DNA of 64,000 nt from Larkinella sp. C7 (GCF_006149005.1 NZ_VBSL01000001.1:1063443-1127442); one strand, 5' to 3'. Numbered from the stretch's first letter, positions 17,014 through 25,848 are shown. Numbers and translations are program-made. The notes: generated from the letters alone by a model not told the origin.

Positions 17014-19122
17014 ATGGCTTTAATTAACAAGATCAGAGAAAAATCAGGCGTTGCGGTCGGTGTGATTGCCGTCAGCTTGATTTTATTTATTGTAGGAGGT
17101 GATCTGCTCGGTCCGGGAAGCCTGTTTGGCGGACAGGACCAGACCGTGGGTGAGATTGCCGGTCAAAAGATTTCGTATCCGGAATTCAATGCGAAAGTCG
17201 ATGAAGCCCGGGCCGCTTATGAGCAACAAACCGGTCGCCCCGCTACCGAACAGGATCAGGTTCAACTTCGCGACCAGGCCTGGAACCAGTTCATTCTAGA
17301 CATTGCCTACCAGAAAGAATACGATGCCCTCGGCCTGTCGGTAACGCCCGAAGAACTGGTTGATATGGTGCAGGGTAACTACATCAGCCCCGCCATCCGG
17401 CAGACGTTTACGGACCCCAAAACCGGCTCTTTCGACAAAAATACCGTTATCAATTACCTGAAAAGCCTCAAAACGCTGCCCGCCGAACAACAACAGGCCT
17501 GGGCCAATTTTGAGAAAAACCTGAGCGCTGACCGCACCCGGACCAAATACGAAAACCTGCTGCGGCTATCGTCGTTTGTCACAACCGCCGAAGCCCAGAA
17601 AGAATACCAGGCCCAGAACACCCGCGCCAACGCCAAGTTCCTGCTGGTTCCGTATTACTCCGTTCCGGATACGACGGTAAAAATAACCGATGCCCAGTTG
17701 CAGGAATATCTGGACAAGCACAAGGACGAATACAAGAGCATCAACAGCCGGACGATTCAGTATGTAACCTTCCCGGTGGCGCCGTCGAAAGAAGACAGCA
17801 CGGCCTTATACGATCAGATTAAAACGCTGGCCCGTGGTCTGGCAACGGCCACGAACGACTCGTCGTATGCCCGCATGAACTCCGACATTCAGGCTCCGTT
17901 GTACATGACGCTTGGCGAAATGCCCGAGCAACTGAAAGCCACGGTTGGCACGTTTGCTCCGGGTGGTGTATACGGTCCTTACAAAGAAGGCAACACGTAT
18001 TTCATTTACAAGTATGGTGGCGTTAAAAAGGACACCAACTTCACCGTTCGGGCCAGCCACATCCTGATTCGGGCTGCCGGAAGCGATTCGGCGAAAGCCG
18101 CAGCGCGGATCACGGCCGAAGGTATTCTGCGTCAAATTCAGGGAGGAGCCAGCTTTGAAGCCCTCGCCCAAGCCAACAGCGCCGACGGTTCGTCGCAGCA
18201 GGGTGGTGACCTGGGATATTTCAAAAATAACAACCAGATGGTGAAGCCGTTCCAGGATGCGATTTTCGGCTTCAACGGCACCGGTTTGATTCCGCGTCTG
18301 GTTGAAACCGAATTTGGCTACCACATCATCAAAGTAACCGAGCCGAAAACGAATACGCTGTACCGGATTTCGACGATCGGTAAAACCATTACCCCGAGCC
18401 AGGCAACCCGCGATGAAGTGTATCGCAAAGCAGAGCAGTTCGCCACGGAAAGCCAGACCAAAGAAGCGTTTGACGAAAACGTGAAGAAAGACAAAACACT
18501 GGTGGTAGCCACCGCCGAACGGATTCCGGAAAACTCAACCAGCGTCAATGCGCTGGGGAACGCCCGTGAACTGGTTCGCTGGGCTTTCAACGACGATACG
18601 GATGTCAACGATGTTTCCTCGGCGGTTGAAGTGGATGACCAGTATGTCGTGGCGGTTTTGACCGGCGAAACGTCCGAAGATGAAGTGAAGATCGACAACT
18701 TCCGTCCGGAACTGACCGCGAAAGTTCGCAACCAGGTGAAGGCGGAACAGATCATTGCCAAACTGAACAGTGCATCGGGAACCCTCGAGTCGATTGCCCA
18801 GAAATACGGTGCCGGTGCGCTGGTCGAAGAAGTACCCGACCTGAACCTGGCCAACGGTTTTCTGAAAAGCGCAGGCGTCGATCCGGTGGCCGTTGGTAAA
18901 ATCTTCGGTCTGAAAAACGGCAAACGCTCGAAACCTTTTGCGGGTGATGCCGGTGTCCTGATTGTGGAAACCACCTCTGTAACGCCAGCCCCAACGGTAG
19001 CCGATTACACGGTTTATAAAACCCAGCTTCAGCAAAACGCCAGCAGCCGCACCGGTTTTATGATCAATGAAGCCATTCGTGAAAACGCCAAGGTGAAAGA
19101 CCGCCGGGCGAAGTTCTATTGA
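17014..19122 (+). CDS. membrane-anchored periplasmic folding factor, PpiD/SurA-like
   Basis: Protein of 702 residues. An N-terminal membrane anchor (residues ~14-32, GVAVGVIAVSLILFIVGGDLL) leads into a SurA_N-like chaperone domain and one parvulin PPIase domain in the middle (VRASHILIRAAGSDSAKAAA to LGYFKNNNQMVKPFQDAIF and EFGYHIIKVTE). A long C-terminal chaperone part follows. PpiD-like factors help outer-membrane and periplasmic proteins leave the translocon. The start at 17014 (MALINKIREKSG) matches the family N-terminus and the upstream promoter; the frame from 16975 does not. It stands first in a run with two FKBP-type lipoproteins on the other strand. Confidence 0.9.
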   Translation: MALINKIREKSGVAVGVIAVSLILFIVGGDLLGPGSLFGGQDQTVGEIAGQKISYPEFNAKVDEARAAYEQQTGRPATEQDQVQLRDQAWNQFILDIAYQKEYDALGLSVTPEELVDMVQGNYISPAIRQTFTDPKTGSFDKNTVINYLKSLKTLPAEQQQAWANFEKNLSADRTRTKYENLLRLSSFVTTAEAQKEYQAQNTRANAKFLLVPYYSVPDTTVKITDAQLQEYLDKHKDEYKSINSRTIQYVTFPVAPSKEDSTALYDQIKTLARGLATATNDSSYARMNSDIQAPLYMTLGEMPEQLKATVGTFAPGGVYGPYKEGNTYFIYKYGGVKKDTNFTVRASHILIRAAGSDSAKAAARITAEGILRQIQGGASFEALAQANSADGSSQQGGDLGYFKNNNQMVKPFQDAIFGFNGTGLIPRLVETEFGYHIIKVTEPKTNTLYRISTIGKTITPSQATRDEVYRKAEQFATESQTKEAFDENVKKDKTLVVATAERIPENSTSVNALGNARELVRWAFNDDTDVNDVSSAVEVDDQYVVAVLTGETSEDEVKIDNFRPELTAKVRNQVKAEQIIAKLNSASGTLESIAQKYGAGALVEEVPDLNLANGFLKSAGVDPVAVGKIFGLKNGKRSKPFAGDAGVLIVETTSVTPAPTVADYTVYKTQLQQNASSRTGFMINEAIRENAKVKDRRAKFY

Positions 19123-19142
19123 TTAGATCGATCTTACGCAAC

Positions 19143-19174
19143 AAAAAAGGCTTCCCGAACAGGAAGCCTTTTTT
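19143..19174. terminator. bidirectional terminator between ppiD-like and rdgB
   Basis: AAAAAAGGCTTCC and GGAAGCCTTTTTT flank a six-base loop. T tracts exist in both directions, serving the convergent genes. Confidence 0.92.
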
Positions 19175-19185
19175 GTTTTGCCCCT

Positions 19186-19773
19186 TTAGGAGGTTGGGGG
19201 CAACTCTTTCAAAAACGCCACCAGTTTGGCAAATGCCTTCCCCCGGTGGCTAATGTCCCCTTTCTCCTCCATGCTCATCTCGGCAAAGGTGCGATCGTAG
19301 CCGTCGGGTTGAAAAATGGGGTCGTAGCCAAACCCGCCGTTGCCTCGCGGCTCAGTCAGAATCTGCCCTTCGGCAACGCCTTCAAACGACTGATACTGCC
19401 CGTCGATGACCAGCGTGATCACCGTCCGAAACCGCGCCCGGCGATTGGTCTGGTCTTTCAGGTTGGTCAGCAGCAAATTCAGGTTGCGCTCGTAGCTGCG
19501 CGGATGCCCGCCATAATAGGCTGAGTGAACGCCCGGTGCGCCGTCCAGCGCATCGACTTCCAGGCCCGAGTCATCGGCAAAACAATTGACGTGGTAATGA
19601 TCCCAGACGTGTTCGGCTTTCTGGCGCGAATTGCCGGGAATCGTGTCCTGCGTTTCGGGAATCTCTTCAAAACAGCCAATATCCTGCAAGGTTTTCAACG
19701 TAAACTGGTCACCCAGCAGTGCCGCGATTTCGGCCAGTTTGTTGGCGTTGTTGGTGGCGAAACAAAGCGTCAT
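19186..19773 (-). CDS. rdgB: non-canonical purine NTP pyrophosphatase RdgB/HAM1
   Basis: House-cleaning enzyme of 195 residues that hydrolyses ITP, dITP and XTP to monophosphates, keeping damaged purines out of nucleic acid. The chosen start at 19773 gives the family N-terminus MTLCFATNNANKLAEI; the longest frame adds 25 residues that overlap the upstream gene's terminator. Other motifs are CFADDSGLEVDALDGAPGVHS, GNGGFGYDPIF and EKGDISHRGKA. It sits between folding-factor genes with terminators on both sides, so it is probably transcribed alone. Confidence 0.96.
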   Translation of the reverse strand: MTLCFATNNANKLAEIAALLGDQFTLKTLQDIGCFEEIPETQDTIPGNSRQKAEHVWDHYHVNCFADDSGLEVDALDGAPGVHSAYYGGHPRSYERNLNLLLTNLKDQTNRRARFRTVITLVIDGQYQSFEGVAEGQILTEPRGNGGFGYDPIFQPDGYDRTFAEMSMEEKGDISHRGKAFAKLVAFLKELPPTS

Positions 19774-19781
19774 AGAAAAGG

Positions 19782-19821
19782 GGTTAATAAAAATAGGCTG
19801 CCTCGCTAAAGGCAGCCTATT
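19782..19821 (-). terminator. terminator of the first FKBP gene
   Basis: Arms AATAGGCTGCCT (19792-19803) and AGGCAGCCTATT (19810-19821) enclose a six-base loop. On the minus strand a T-rich tail follows. It lies between the FKBP stop and the rdgB start. Confidence 0.9.
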
Positions 19822-19837
19822 GCTCAGGAAAGATTGT

Positions 19838-20728
19838 TTATTTGGCACTAACGACTTCTATATCAAATGCGAGCGAAGCGTAGGGAGGAATGGGAGCCTT
19901 TCCCAACTGCCCATACCCAATGGTAGAAGGCAGAACGATCGTGGCTTTTTCGCCTTCCCGCATTTTTACCAGTGCTTCATCCCAGGCGGCAATAACCGCA
20001 CCCGTTCCAATGTTGAAATCGGCTCCATCGGCATTAGCATCAAATTGATTGCCATTCAGCAGGGTACCTTTGTATTTGATTTTTACTGTTTGTCCTACTT
20101 TCACGAGGGCCGAATCGGGATAGGCTTTTGTCAGGAGAAACCGGAGACCGGAAGCGGTTTTCTCAGCCGCCGTCAGGCCTTTGGCAACCAGATAATCCTG
20201 AATCTGTTCTTCTTCGGTCCGGACGCTGACCACCGTAATATCGTACCGGACGGGCGTATAAGCCGGGAGGAGTAAATTACCGCTCTTGTTGTCGGTCGGG
20301 TCGTAGGGTGCCAATACGATGCCTTCTTCGCCTTCTTTCAGCAATTGCAAGCCGTTGTAAAGCCGGGCCGTAATCGTTCCCTGCAAAGGTGCTCCAATCG
20401 TGACCGTACTCGGCTTTTTGGCGAAGGTTTCGGAACTGTCGACAATAACACCATCCAGACGGCGCTGTACAAAGTAGAAACGAACTTCGTCGCCCACTAC
20501 CGGAGTCTGGCCGGTCGGTACGGTTTTCGTTTTAGCAAGGTACAAACCGGTTGCATCATCCTTAGCGGCCGGGAGGTTTTCTTGAGTAATATAAGCCTTA
20601 ATTTCCTCCTCGTTTTCGCGTCGCTTGCGATCGTTCAGCGCTTCGCCCGGATCCGGCGCACAGCTCACCTGTGCGATCAACAGCCCAATCAGCGAAACGG
20701 CAACACTCCATTTCAGCCAATTTTTCAT
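19838..20728 (-). CDS. FKBP-type peptidyl-prolyl isomerase lipoprotein, copy 1
   Basis: Secreted protein of 296 residues from the ATG at 20728 (MKNWLKWSVAVSLIGLLIAQ, Cys two residues after VS). In-frame ATGs 3 and 14 codons earlier are possible but weaken the signal. The C-terminal FKBP domain is complete (VGQTVKIKYKGTLLNG, FDIEVVSA, IGYGQLGKAPIPPYASL); an N-terminal half of similar size (GDEVRFYFVQRRLDGVIVDS, YTPVRYDITVVSV) looks like a degenerate FKBP copy. It speeds proline isomerization of envelope proteins. Follows the larger FKBP gene in the same direction. Confidence 0.88.
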   Translation of the reverse strand: MKNWLKWSVAVSLIGLLIAQVSCAPDPGEALNDRKRRENEEEIKAYITQENLPAAKDDATGLYLAKTKTVPTGQTPVVGDEVRFYFVQRRLDGVIVDSSETFAKKPSTVTIGAPLQGTITARLYNGLQLLKEGEEGIVLAPYDPTDNKSGNLLLPAYTPVRYDITVVSVRTEEEQIQDYLVAKGLTAAEKTASGLRFLLTKAYPDSALVKVGQTVKIKYKGTLLNGNQFDANADGADFNIGTGAVIAAWDEALVKMREGEKATIVLPSTIGYGQLGKAPIPPYASLAFDIEVVSAK

Positions 20729-20785
20729 TCCTGCCATCTCATTCGTGTATCTAAATACGCTTTTACTCAACTTCTATTAATAAAC

Positions 20786-20820
20786 AACGAACCCGATACG
20801 AATCTGGTATCGGGTTCGTT
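20786..20820 (-). terminator. terminator of the second FKBP gene
   Basis: Perfect 14-base arms (20786-20799 and 20807-20820) around a 7-base loop, with a T-rich run on the minus strand after it. It separates the two FKBP genes. Confidence 0.85.
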
Positions 20821-20839
20821 CACAGATTTCGGGTATTGA

Positions 20840-21754
20840 TTACCGTCCGCCCTGCGGCATTTGGGGCATCTGCGGGGTTGGTGCGGCTCCTTTTTTAATG
20901 TCGACCAGTTCCACATCGAACATGATCACGGAGTTTGGCGGAATGGCACCCGGTGCGCCTTCTATGCCGTAGGCCAGACCCGACGGAATGATCAGGAGTC
21001 CTTTACCGCCTTTTTTCAGTTGGCGGACGCCTTCATCCCAGCCCGGAATAACGGCACCCTGACCCAGCGGAAAGTCGATACCAGCCTGCGTCTGTGGATT
21101 TTTGTCGGAACTGTCGAACACTTTTCCATTCATCAGTTTACCGGTGTATTTCACTTTCACGACATCACCCGAGCCCGGGTTTGCGCCCGTTCCCGGTTGC
21201 GTAATGACGACATACAAACCGGATGCGGTTTTCTGACCGGCCAGTTTGTTCTTGGCTACATAATCAGCGATGGTTTTGTCGTCGGTACCTTTCTGCTTTT
21301 CCCGAAGCGATACCTGCGCTTTCTGGAACTCCTCCATCGACTGAATATCGATCACTTTGATGGTGTAGGCAATGTCGGAGCCTTTCGGAATAAACGGCGG
21401 CAGGGGTTGCTGCGACCGGCCGGCAATCGAATCGGCGTTGACATAAATGGTGGCACTGTCGCCCTTGCTCAACAGAGCAAGCCCTTCTTCGAGGCTGCCT
21501 TTGAATGTCGATGCCTGCAAAGGCTGTTTCACGGGCGCTCCGTTCTGATAGCTGCTGCCCAGAAGTGAATCCTTGCTGTTTTTGACCGTTAAATTAAAGG
21601 TCATCACGTCGCCGACTTTCGCTTTACGCGTATCTTCAACATCTTCGTGAAACTTGTACTTCAAGCCGGTTTCGGTTACTTGCACCCGGTTGTTGTCGCA
21701 GGAAGCCAGTACCACGACCAGCAGAGAGAGTTTACTAACGGTTTTGATAGTCAT
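20840..21754 (-). CDS. FKBP-type peptidyl-prolyl isomerase lipoprotein, copy 2
   Basis: Lipoprotein of 304 residues. Signal MTIKTVSKLSLLVVVLASC has lipobox LASC. Residues ~40-140 form a degenerate FKBP-like domain (GDVMTFNLTVKNSKDSLLG, GSDIAYTIKVIDI) and the C-terminal half is a standard FKBP domain (VKVKYTGKLMNGKVFDSS, LGQGAVIPGWDEGVRQL, SGLAYGIEGAPGAIPPNSVI). The tail (PTPQMPQMPQGG) is low-complexity. Same two-domain plan as copy 1, so a duplication is likely. Acts in the periplasm or outer membrane on secreted proteins. Confidence 0.92.
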   Translation of the reverse strand: MTIKTVSKLSLLVVVLASCDNNRVQVTETGLKYKFHEDVEDTRKAKVGDVMTFNLTVKNSKDSLLGSSYQNGAPVKQPLQASTFKGSLEEGLALLSKGDSATIYVNADSIAGRSQQPLPPFIPKGSDIAYTIKVIDIQSMEEFQKAQVSLREKQKGTDDKTIADYVAKNKLAGQKTASGLYVVITQPGTGANPGSGDVVKVKYTGKLMNGKVFDSSDKNPQTQAGIDFPLGQGAVIPGWDEGVRQLKKGGKGLLIIPSGLAYGIEGAPGAIPPNSVIMFDVELVDIKKGAAPTPQMPQMPQGGR

Positions 21755-21851
21755 GAAATTTAGTGTTTGTAGTTCGTAGTTTGGTTTTAGAATTTGTGGT
21801 TAACTACACACCACAAACGGGACTTTGGTTTAGTTGACAAAAATAGTATAT

Positions 21852-21943
21852 GGTTTACGGTTTTCAGTATTCGGTTTATGGTGGCTGACCCGAGAATACG
21901 AATGCGTCAGCCACCATAAACCGAATACTGAAAACCGTAAACC
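21852..21943. repeat. heptad hairpin 4 (between FKBP and nrnA)
   Basis: Perfect inverted repeat with 38-base arms (21852-21889, 21906-21943) and a 16-base loop. It is the longest perfect arm in the window. The words are 7 bases long (GGTTTAC GGTTTTC) and the inner arm ends in GGTGGCTGAC, the shared apex motif. Confidence 0.93.
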
Positions 21944-21947
21944 TATC

Positions 21948-22964
21948 TCAAACCGACTCCAGCAGTTGCTCCTGGTAGGCGGGCAATACACTCAGTAGTT
22001 TTTGCTCTGTTTCCTTGAGCGTCAGCGTTGTCCGGCCACCGGCGGCATTTTTATGACCGCCCCCGCTGAAATGCTGGCTGGCCAGATCACGCACCGAAAA
22101 ATCACCCACCGACCGGAACGACATTTTCACTTCGTCTCCCCGATCGATCAGAATGGCCGCCATAATCACGCCTTCGACCGCCAGCGCTTGGTTGACCAGA
22201 CCTTCCGTATCACCCATTTTCGACCGGAACCGCTTCAGTTCCGCATCGGTAATGGTGATGTAGGCAAAGCGGTATTCCGGCAAAACCACCAGCTTTTCCG
22301 ATAACGCATAGCCCGTAAACCGCAGTTTGTCGAGCGAAACGTTGTCATAAATTCGGCGGTGGATGGGACTCACGTCAATGCCGATATCGATCAATTCGGC
22401 AACCACCCGATGCACGTCACCTGTGGTGCTGGCGTGCCGGAACGAGCCCGTATCGGTCATAATACCGGCGTAAAGGCATTCAGCCATCCCCACATCGACG
22501 AGTTTTTTATCACCAAACCGGTCGATCAGTTGAAACACAAGCTGAGCGGTTGCTGCGGCTTTCGTATCCCAGTAGGCAAAATCGGCAAATGACTCCGGTT
22601 CCAGATGGTGGTCGATCATCACCTTTTTGGCGCGCGACTGCCGCACCATTGGTTCCAGATCCCGGATGCGGTTGAGTGCGGAGAAATCCAGGCAAAAAAT
22701 AACGTCGGCCTGTTCGAACAACTGACTGATTTCGACCCGTTTCTTTTCGTCAAACACCAGCACGTCGTTGTTACCGCTTAACCAGTACAGGTTTTCGGGG
22801 TAATCGGTCGGCGTGATCACCGTAACATGGTGGTTCCGTTTTTTCAGATAGCCCGCCAAGCCCAGCGACGAGCCCATGGCATCGGCATCAGGGTTTAGGT
22901 GGGTAGTAATCAGCACCGTCTGGGGCTGGTCAATCAGCGTACGGATAGCGTCGAAGTCTTGCAT
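21948..22964 (-). CDS. nrnA: DHH-family oligoribonuclease/pAp phosphatase NrnA
   Basis: DHH/DHHA1 phosphoesterase of 338 residues. It degrades nanoRNA or c-di-AMP-derived pApA and dephosphorylates pAp in the cytoplasm. N-terminal metal motifs are [24 protein letters not shown] and the DHH in VMIDHHLEP; a further Asp is in [13 protein letters not shown]. The C-terminal DHHA1 domain has [21 protein letters not shown]. Length fits NrnA (~310-340). Divergent from ndk; the start at 22964 is the ATG nearest that gene's promoter. Confidence 0.93.
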   Translation of the reverse strand: MQDFDAIRTLIDQPQTVLITTHLNPDADAMGSSLGLAGYLKKRNHHVTVITPTDYPENLYWLSGNNDVLVFDEKKRVEISQLFEQADVIFCLDFSALNRIRDLEPMVRQSRAKKVMIDHHLEPESFADFAYWDTKAAATAQLVFQLIDRFGDKKLVDVGMAECLYAGIMTDTGSFRHASTTGDVHRVVAELIDIGIDVSPIHRRIYDNVSLDKLRFTGYALSEKLVVLPEYRFAYITITDAELKRFRSKMGDTEGLVNQALAVEGVIMAAILIDRGDEVKMSFRSVGDFSVRDLASQHFSGGGHKNAAGGRTTLTLKETEQKLLSVLPAYQEQLLESV

Positions 22965-23035
22965 TTACGAATTACCCCGGGTGAACGGGCAGGTATCAAT
23001 TCGCAAAATTACGAAGAATTGTTCTCTAATCTTTA

Positions 23036-23043
23036 TACCTTTG
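23036..23043 (+). promoter_or_regulatory. candidate -7 element of ndk
   Basis: TACCTTTG matches TAnnTTTG and lies 30 bases before the ndk ATG. I see only a poorly spaced TTG upstream (23019-23021). Confidence 0.35.
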
Positions 23044-23073
23044 GAGCCAAATAATATTTTGTTTCACTCCCTG

Positions 23074-23493
23074 ATGACGACCAACCGTACGTTCACGATG
23101 ATTAAACCCGACGCCGTGGCGGAGGGGAATTCCGGTGCAATCATTCAAATGATCGAAGAAGCCGGATTTCGGATTGTAGCCGTAAAGAAAGCCCTGCTGA
23201 CGAAAGAGCGGGCCGGACAGTTTTACGCCGTTCACAGCGAACGCCCTTTTTACAACGACCTGTGCGCCTATATGTCGTCCGGAGCCATCATTCCGATGAT
23301 TCTGGAAAAAGACAATGCCGTGGCTGATTTCCGCAAGCTGATTGGTGCTACCAACCCGGCCCAGGCCGAAGAGGGAACCATTCGGAAACGGTTTGCCAAG
23401 TCGATCGAAGCCAACGCCATTCACGGCTCGGACTCGGACGAGAACGCGAAAATCGAGGGTGATTTCTTTTTTGCCGGTATCGAGCAGTTCTAA
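23074..23493 (+). CDS. ndk: nucleoside diphosphate kinase
   Basis: 139 residues. Moves the gamma phosphate from ATP to other NDPs through a phosphohistidine, balancing NTP pools. The start at 23074 ([15 protein letters not shown]) is the family N-terminus; the open frame extends far upstream over the divergent nrnA gene and is not used. Lys11 in MIKPDAV, catalytic His117 in NAIHGSDS and SERPFYNDL are present. Monocistronic. An inverted repeat directly follows the stop and also forms the 3' end of the convergent nth. Confidence 0.97.
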   Translation: MTTNRTFTMIKPDAVAEGNSGAIIQMIEEAGFRIVAVKKALLTKERAGQFYAVHSERPFYNDLCAYMSSGAIIPMILEKDNAVADFRKLIGATNPAQAEEGTIRKRFAKSIEANAIHGSDSDENAKIEGDFFFAGIEQF

Positions 23494-23501
23494 TTGCTAA
23501 T

Positions 23502-23555
23502 GGGAACGCAGATTGAACGGATAAAACTGATTTTATCCGCTAAATCCGCGTTCCC
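23502..23555. repeat. heptad hairpin 5 (convergent ndk and nth)
   Basis: Arms 23502-23526 and 23531-23555 match at 22 of 25 positions around a 4-base loop. The right arm contains the last five codons and stop of nth (MGTRI). The ATCCGCG words suggest a family also seen in other Bacteroidota by recollection, not checked. Confidence 0.8.
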
Positions 23556-24193
23556 ATCAATTTTTCGAAGTATTGACAAAAATGCGTCAAGGCGCATTCC
23601 GAACATTTCGGTGAACGGGCGACGCACACGTAACGTCCGTGCAAAATCAGCCAGTGGTGGGCTTTGGGGACGTATTCTTTCGGGATGTATTTCACCAACG
23701 CCAACTCGACCGCCAGGGGCGTCGTAGCGGTTTTCGGCACCAATCCCAGCCGGTGCGACACGCGGAAGACGTGGGTATCGACGGCCATCGTCGGCTGATT
23801 AAAAATGAGGGATGCAATGACGTGGGCGGTTTTTCGACCCACCCCCGGCATTTTCTGCAAGTCGTCCACTTTCGCTGGCACTTCCGACCCAAACTCCTCC
23901 GTCAATACCTTCGCCATGCCCACCAGGTGTTTCGCCTTGTTGTTCGGATACGAAACACTCCGAATGTAGCCAAACACCTCATCGACCGACGCTGCCGCGA
24001 GCGATTCCGGTTCGGGAAACCGTTCGAACAGCTTCGGGGTTACCTGGTTAATCCGTTTATCGGTGCATTGGGCCGACAAAATAACTGCCACCAGCAATTC
24101 ATACGGATTGCGGTAATGCAACTCGGTCTCCGGTTCCGGGAAGTGGGTAATGAAGTAATCGAGAAAATGGCGAAACCGTTCTTTCTTTAGCAT
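23540..24193 (-). CDS. nth: endonuclease III
   Basis: DNA glycosylase/AP lyase of 217 residues that removes oxidised pyrimidines in base excision repair. Helix-hairpin-helix LQKMPGVGRKTAHVIAS holds catalytic Lys121; Asp139 is in MAVDTHVFRV. The [4Fe-4S] cluster is bound by C190, C197, C200 and C206 (spacing C-x6-C-x2-C-x5-C). All catalytic parts are intact. The C-terminal residues KLMGTRI are encoded by the adjacent inverted repeat. Convergent with ndk; upstream is another repeat element. Confidence 0.97.
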   Translation of the reverse strand: MLKKERFRHFLDYFITHFPEPETELHYRNPYELLVAVILSAQCTDKRINQVTPKLFERFPEPESLAAASVDEVFGYIRSVSYPNNKAKHLVGMAKVLTEEFGSEVPAKVDDLQKMPGVGRKTAHVIASLIFNQPTMAVDTHVFRVSHRLGLVPKTATTPLAVELALVKYIPKEYVPKAHHWLILHGRYVCVARSPKCSECALTHFCQYFEKLMGTRI

Positions 24194-24200
24194 ACAGCAA

Positions 24201-24274
24201 AGATAATCCTCTCTGATTTCCTCTGATTCACTCTGTGTAACAATTTTTAAGTGGTTACAAAGAGTGAATCAGAG
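24201..24274. repeat. heptad hairpin 6 (upstream of nth)
   Basis: CTCTGATTCACTCT (24221-24234) pairs with 24261-24274, then after one mismatch TGTAAC (24236-24241) pairs with 24254-24259. The wording resembles hairpin 14 at 58790 (CTCTGAT, ACTCTGTG). Confidence 0.78.
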
Positions 24275-24301
24275 ATTATCAGGGTTCACCAGAGAAAACA
24301 G

Positions 24302-24338
24302 AAACCCGTCAGCCTAAAAGTCTTAAGCTGACGGGTTT
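24302..24338 (-). terminator. terminator/hairpin at the 3' end of the 78-residue gene
   Basis: AAACCCGTCAGC (24302-24313) and GCTGACGGGTTT (24327-24338) form a 12-base stem. On the minus strand it covers the last codons and stop of the small gene, then a T-rich stretch. It contains GCTGACGG, similar to the hairpin apex. Confidence 0.7.
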
Positions 24339-24559
24339 GCCGCGTAATTTCTCGAATAATTCAGGATATTTTGAACGGTGCGCTCGGCCGGTTTGCGTTC
24401 GATTTTATTCATCAAACACTTGATTTCGAGCGTATCTAAATAGAAGCTCATCAATTCCGGTTCTGCCATGAGGGCGTCTTCGATCAGGAGATTTTCTTCG
24501 CTGGAAGTCTCTTCGTAGACATACCGGATTACGTCATCGTTGGTAAAAATTTGTATCAT
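24323..24559 (-). CDS. small protein coupled to the ECF sigma factor
   Basis: Acidic 78-residue cytoplasmic protein, no signal or membrane helix. It overlaps the last 26 bases of the sigma gene and so is likely translationally coupled. The N-terminus (IFTNDDVIRYVYEETSSEEN) and the later helices (LIEDALMAEPELMSFYLDTL, AERTVQNILNYSR) resemble short helical anti-sigma-like proteins that lack the membrane part, but the family is not one I can name. Regulating the sigma factor by direct contact is inference from overlap. The last codons lie in a stable hairpin. Confidence 0.7.
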   Translation of the reverse strand: MIQIFTNDDVIRYVYEETSSEENLLIEDALMAEPELMSFYLDTLEIKCLMNKIERKPAERTVQNILNYSRNYAANPSA

Positions 24560-25133
24560 AGTATGGGGAACGTTTGCTTAACTGCTTACGCAAATTAATT
24601 AAAGCATAACGCATTCTCCCCAATGCCGTATTGATACTGACTCCGGTTGCATCGGCGATTTCCTGGAAACTCATTTCCTCGTAATGCCGCATAATCAGAA
24701 CCTGACGTTGCTGCTCGGGCAGCCGTTGAATCAGCTCACGCAGATGTTCATGTGTCTCCTGCCGAATCTGCACCGACTCGATGGAGTCTTCGGCAAATTC
24801 CAGCGTATTAAACACATTACTACCATCTTCAAACACTACATTGGGGTAGCGTTTTTCTTTCCTAAAAAAGTCGATAGCCAGGTTGTGAGCGATCCGAATA
24901 ATCCAGGGCAAAAATTTACCCTCTTCGTTGTACTTACCGGATTTTAATGTTTCAACGGCCTTGATAAAGGTGTCCTGCATTAAGTCTTCGGCAACGTACT
25001 GGTCCTTTACAATCAGATAAATCGTGGTATAAACTTTCGATTTGTGGCGCTGAACCAGTTTTTCGAAGGCTTTTTCACTACCGCGGATGTACAGGGATAT
25101 AAGCTCACTGTCGCTAACCTGCAATTTGTCCAT
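24534..25133 (-). CDS. ECF-type RNA polymerase sigma factor
   Basis: 199 residues. Region 2 (residues ~15-95) has YLIVKDQYVAEDLMQDTFIKAV and FLPWIIRIAHNLAIDFFRKEKR; region 4 has LPEQQRQVLIMRHYEEMSFQ followed by EIADATGVSINTALGRMRYAL, the -35-binding helix-turn-helix. It directs RNA polymerase to a stress or envelope regulon. No membrane anti-sigma gene follows; instead a 78-residue ORF overlaps its end. The 405-base divergent gap upstream is long for one promoter and may hold autoregulatory sites. Confidence 0.93.
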   Translation of the reverse strand: MDKLQVSDSELISLYIRGSEKAFEKLVQRHKSKVYTTIYLIVKDQYVAEDLMQDTFIKAVETLKSGKYNEEGKFLPWIIRIAHNLAIDFFRKEKRYPNVVFEDGSNVFNTLEFAEDSIESVQIRQETHEHLRELIQRLPEQQRQVLIMRHYEEMSFQEIADATGVSINTALGRMRYALINLRKQLSKRSPYYDTNFYQR

Positions 25134-25538
25134 TTTCAGTAATCAGTTAGGTAACGTAGAGCTTTGTATCGATAGTGTGTGAGCGTTGGGATTTTTAGTG
25201 AAAGATCTGATTGGTTGTCTCAAAGTAAAATATTTTCATCGTACTTTGCAATAGGCGGAAAAATTATTTTCATACTAATCAGTCAAAATACAACACTTTA
25301 TTGTGTGAATTGTAAAAAAAACTTTAATTCCTGATCATTTCTACATTTCTGCCTTATTCAAGGATTCATTTGTACTTTTTCAACCAACTACCTGGATAGA
25401 CCCAAAATGATGCCAAAGGGTTTAAATCCCTGAAATTCTTTCTCTAAAATTCGCGTAGCACTCCTGAGATTTTTAACGGAACTTTGCAATTCTTACTCAT
25501 ATACGAAATTCGCCATCGGTGCGATTGAATCCATCCTC
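25134..25538. other. 405-base divergent intergenic region
   Basis: AT-rich gap between the sigma and ferredoxin genes. It has TACTTTG-type sequences that could be promoters in either direction, but none fits well. No gene, RNA or strong repeat is seen. Confidence 0.45.
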
Positions 25539-25844
25539 ATGAAATTTAAGAAACACGTTTTTATTTGTGCCAATCAAAAACCGGCCCCCAAAAAAAGCTG
25601 CGGAGAAGCCCACGGCCTGGCGCTGGTCGATGCGTTCAAGGAGGCCTTGAAACAACGCGGTTTACAAATTGATATCCGCGCCCAACGCGCCGGTTGCCTC
25701 GACACCTGCGCCCTGGGGCCGTCGATGGTGGTATATCCGGAAGGAACTTATTACGGCAATGTACAACTTTCGGACGTCGAAGAAATTGTGGAAAGCCACC
25801 TCGTCAATGATCAACCGGTGGAGCGACTGGTGCTCCCGTTTTAA
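25539..25844 (+). CDS. thioredoxin-fold [2Fe-2S] ferredoxin
   Basis: 101 residues, cytoplasmic. Four Cys (C10, C21, C53, C57; C-x10-C and C-x3-C) in KHVFICANQKPAPKKSCGEAHG and GCLDTCALGPSMVVYPEG match the thioredoxin-like [2Fe-2S] family also found as the NuoE-type fold. It probably carries electrons to an unknown oxidoreductase. A short hairpin region follows and YjjG begins 77 bases later, so they may share a transcript. Confidence 0.92.
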   Translation: MKFKKHVFICANQKPAPKKSCGEAHGLALVDAFKEALKQRGLQIDIRAQRAGCLDTCALGPSMVVYPEGTYYGNVQLSDVEEIVESHLVNDQPVERLVLPF

Positions 25845-25848
25845 TGGT

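Noticed and set aside
16474-17030. Short frames on both strands in the gap before the PpiD-like gene
   Set aside because: Low-complexity, basic or Pro-rich translations, no partner genes, and composition explained by GC-rich non-coding DNA.
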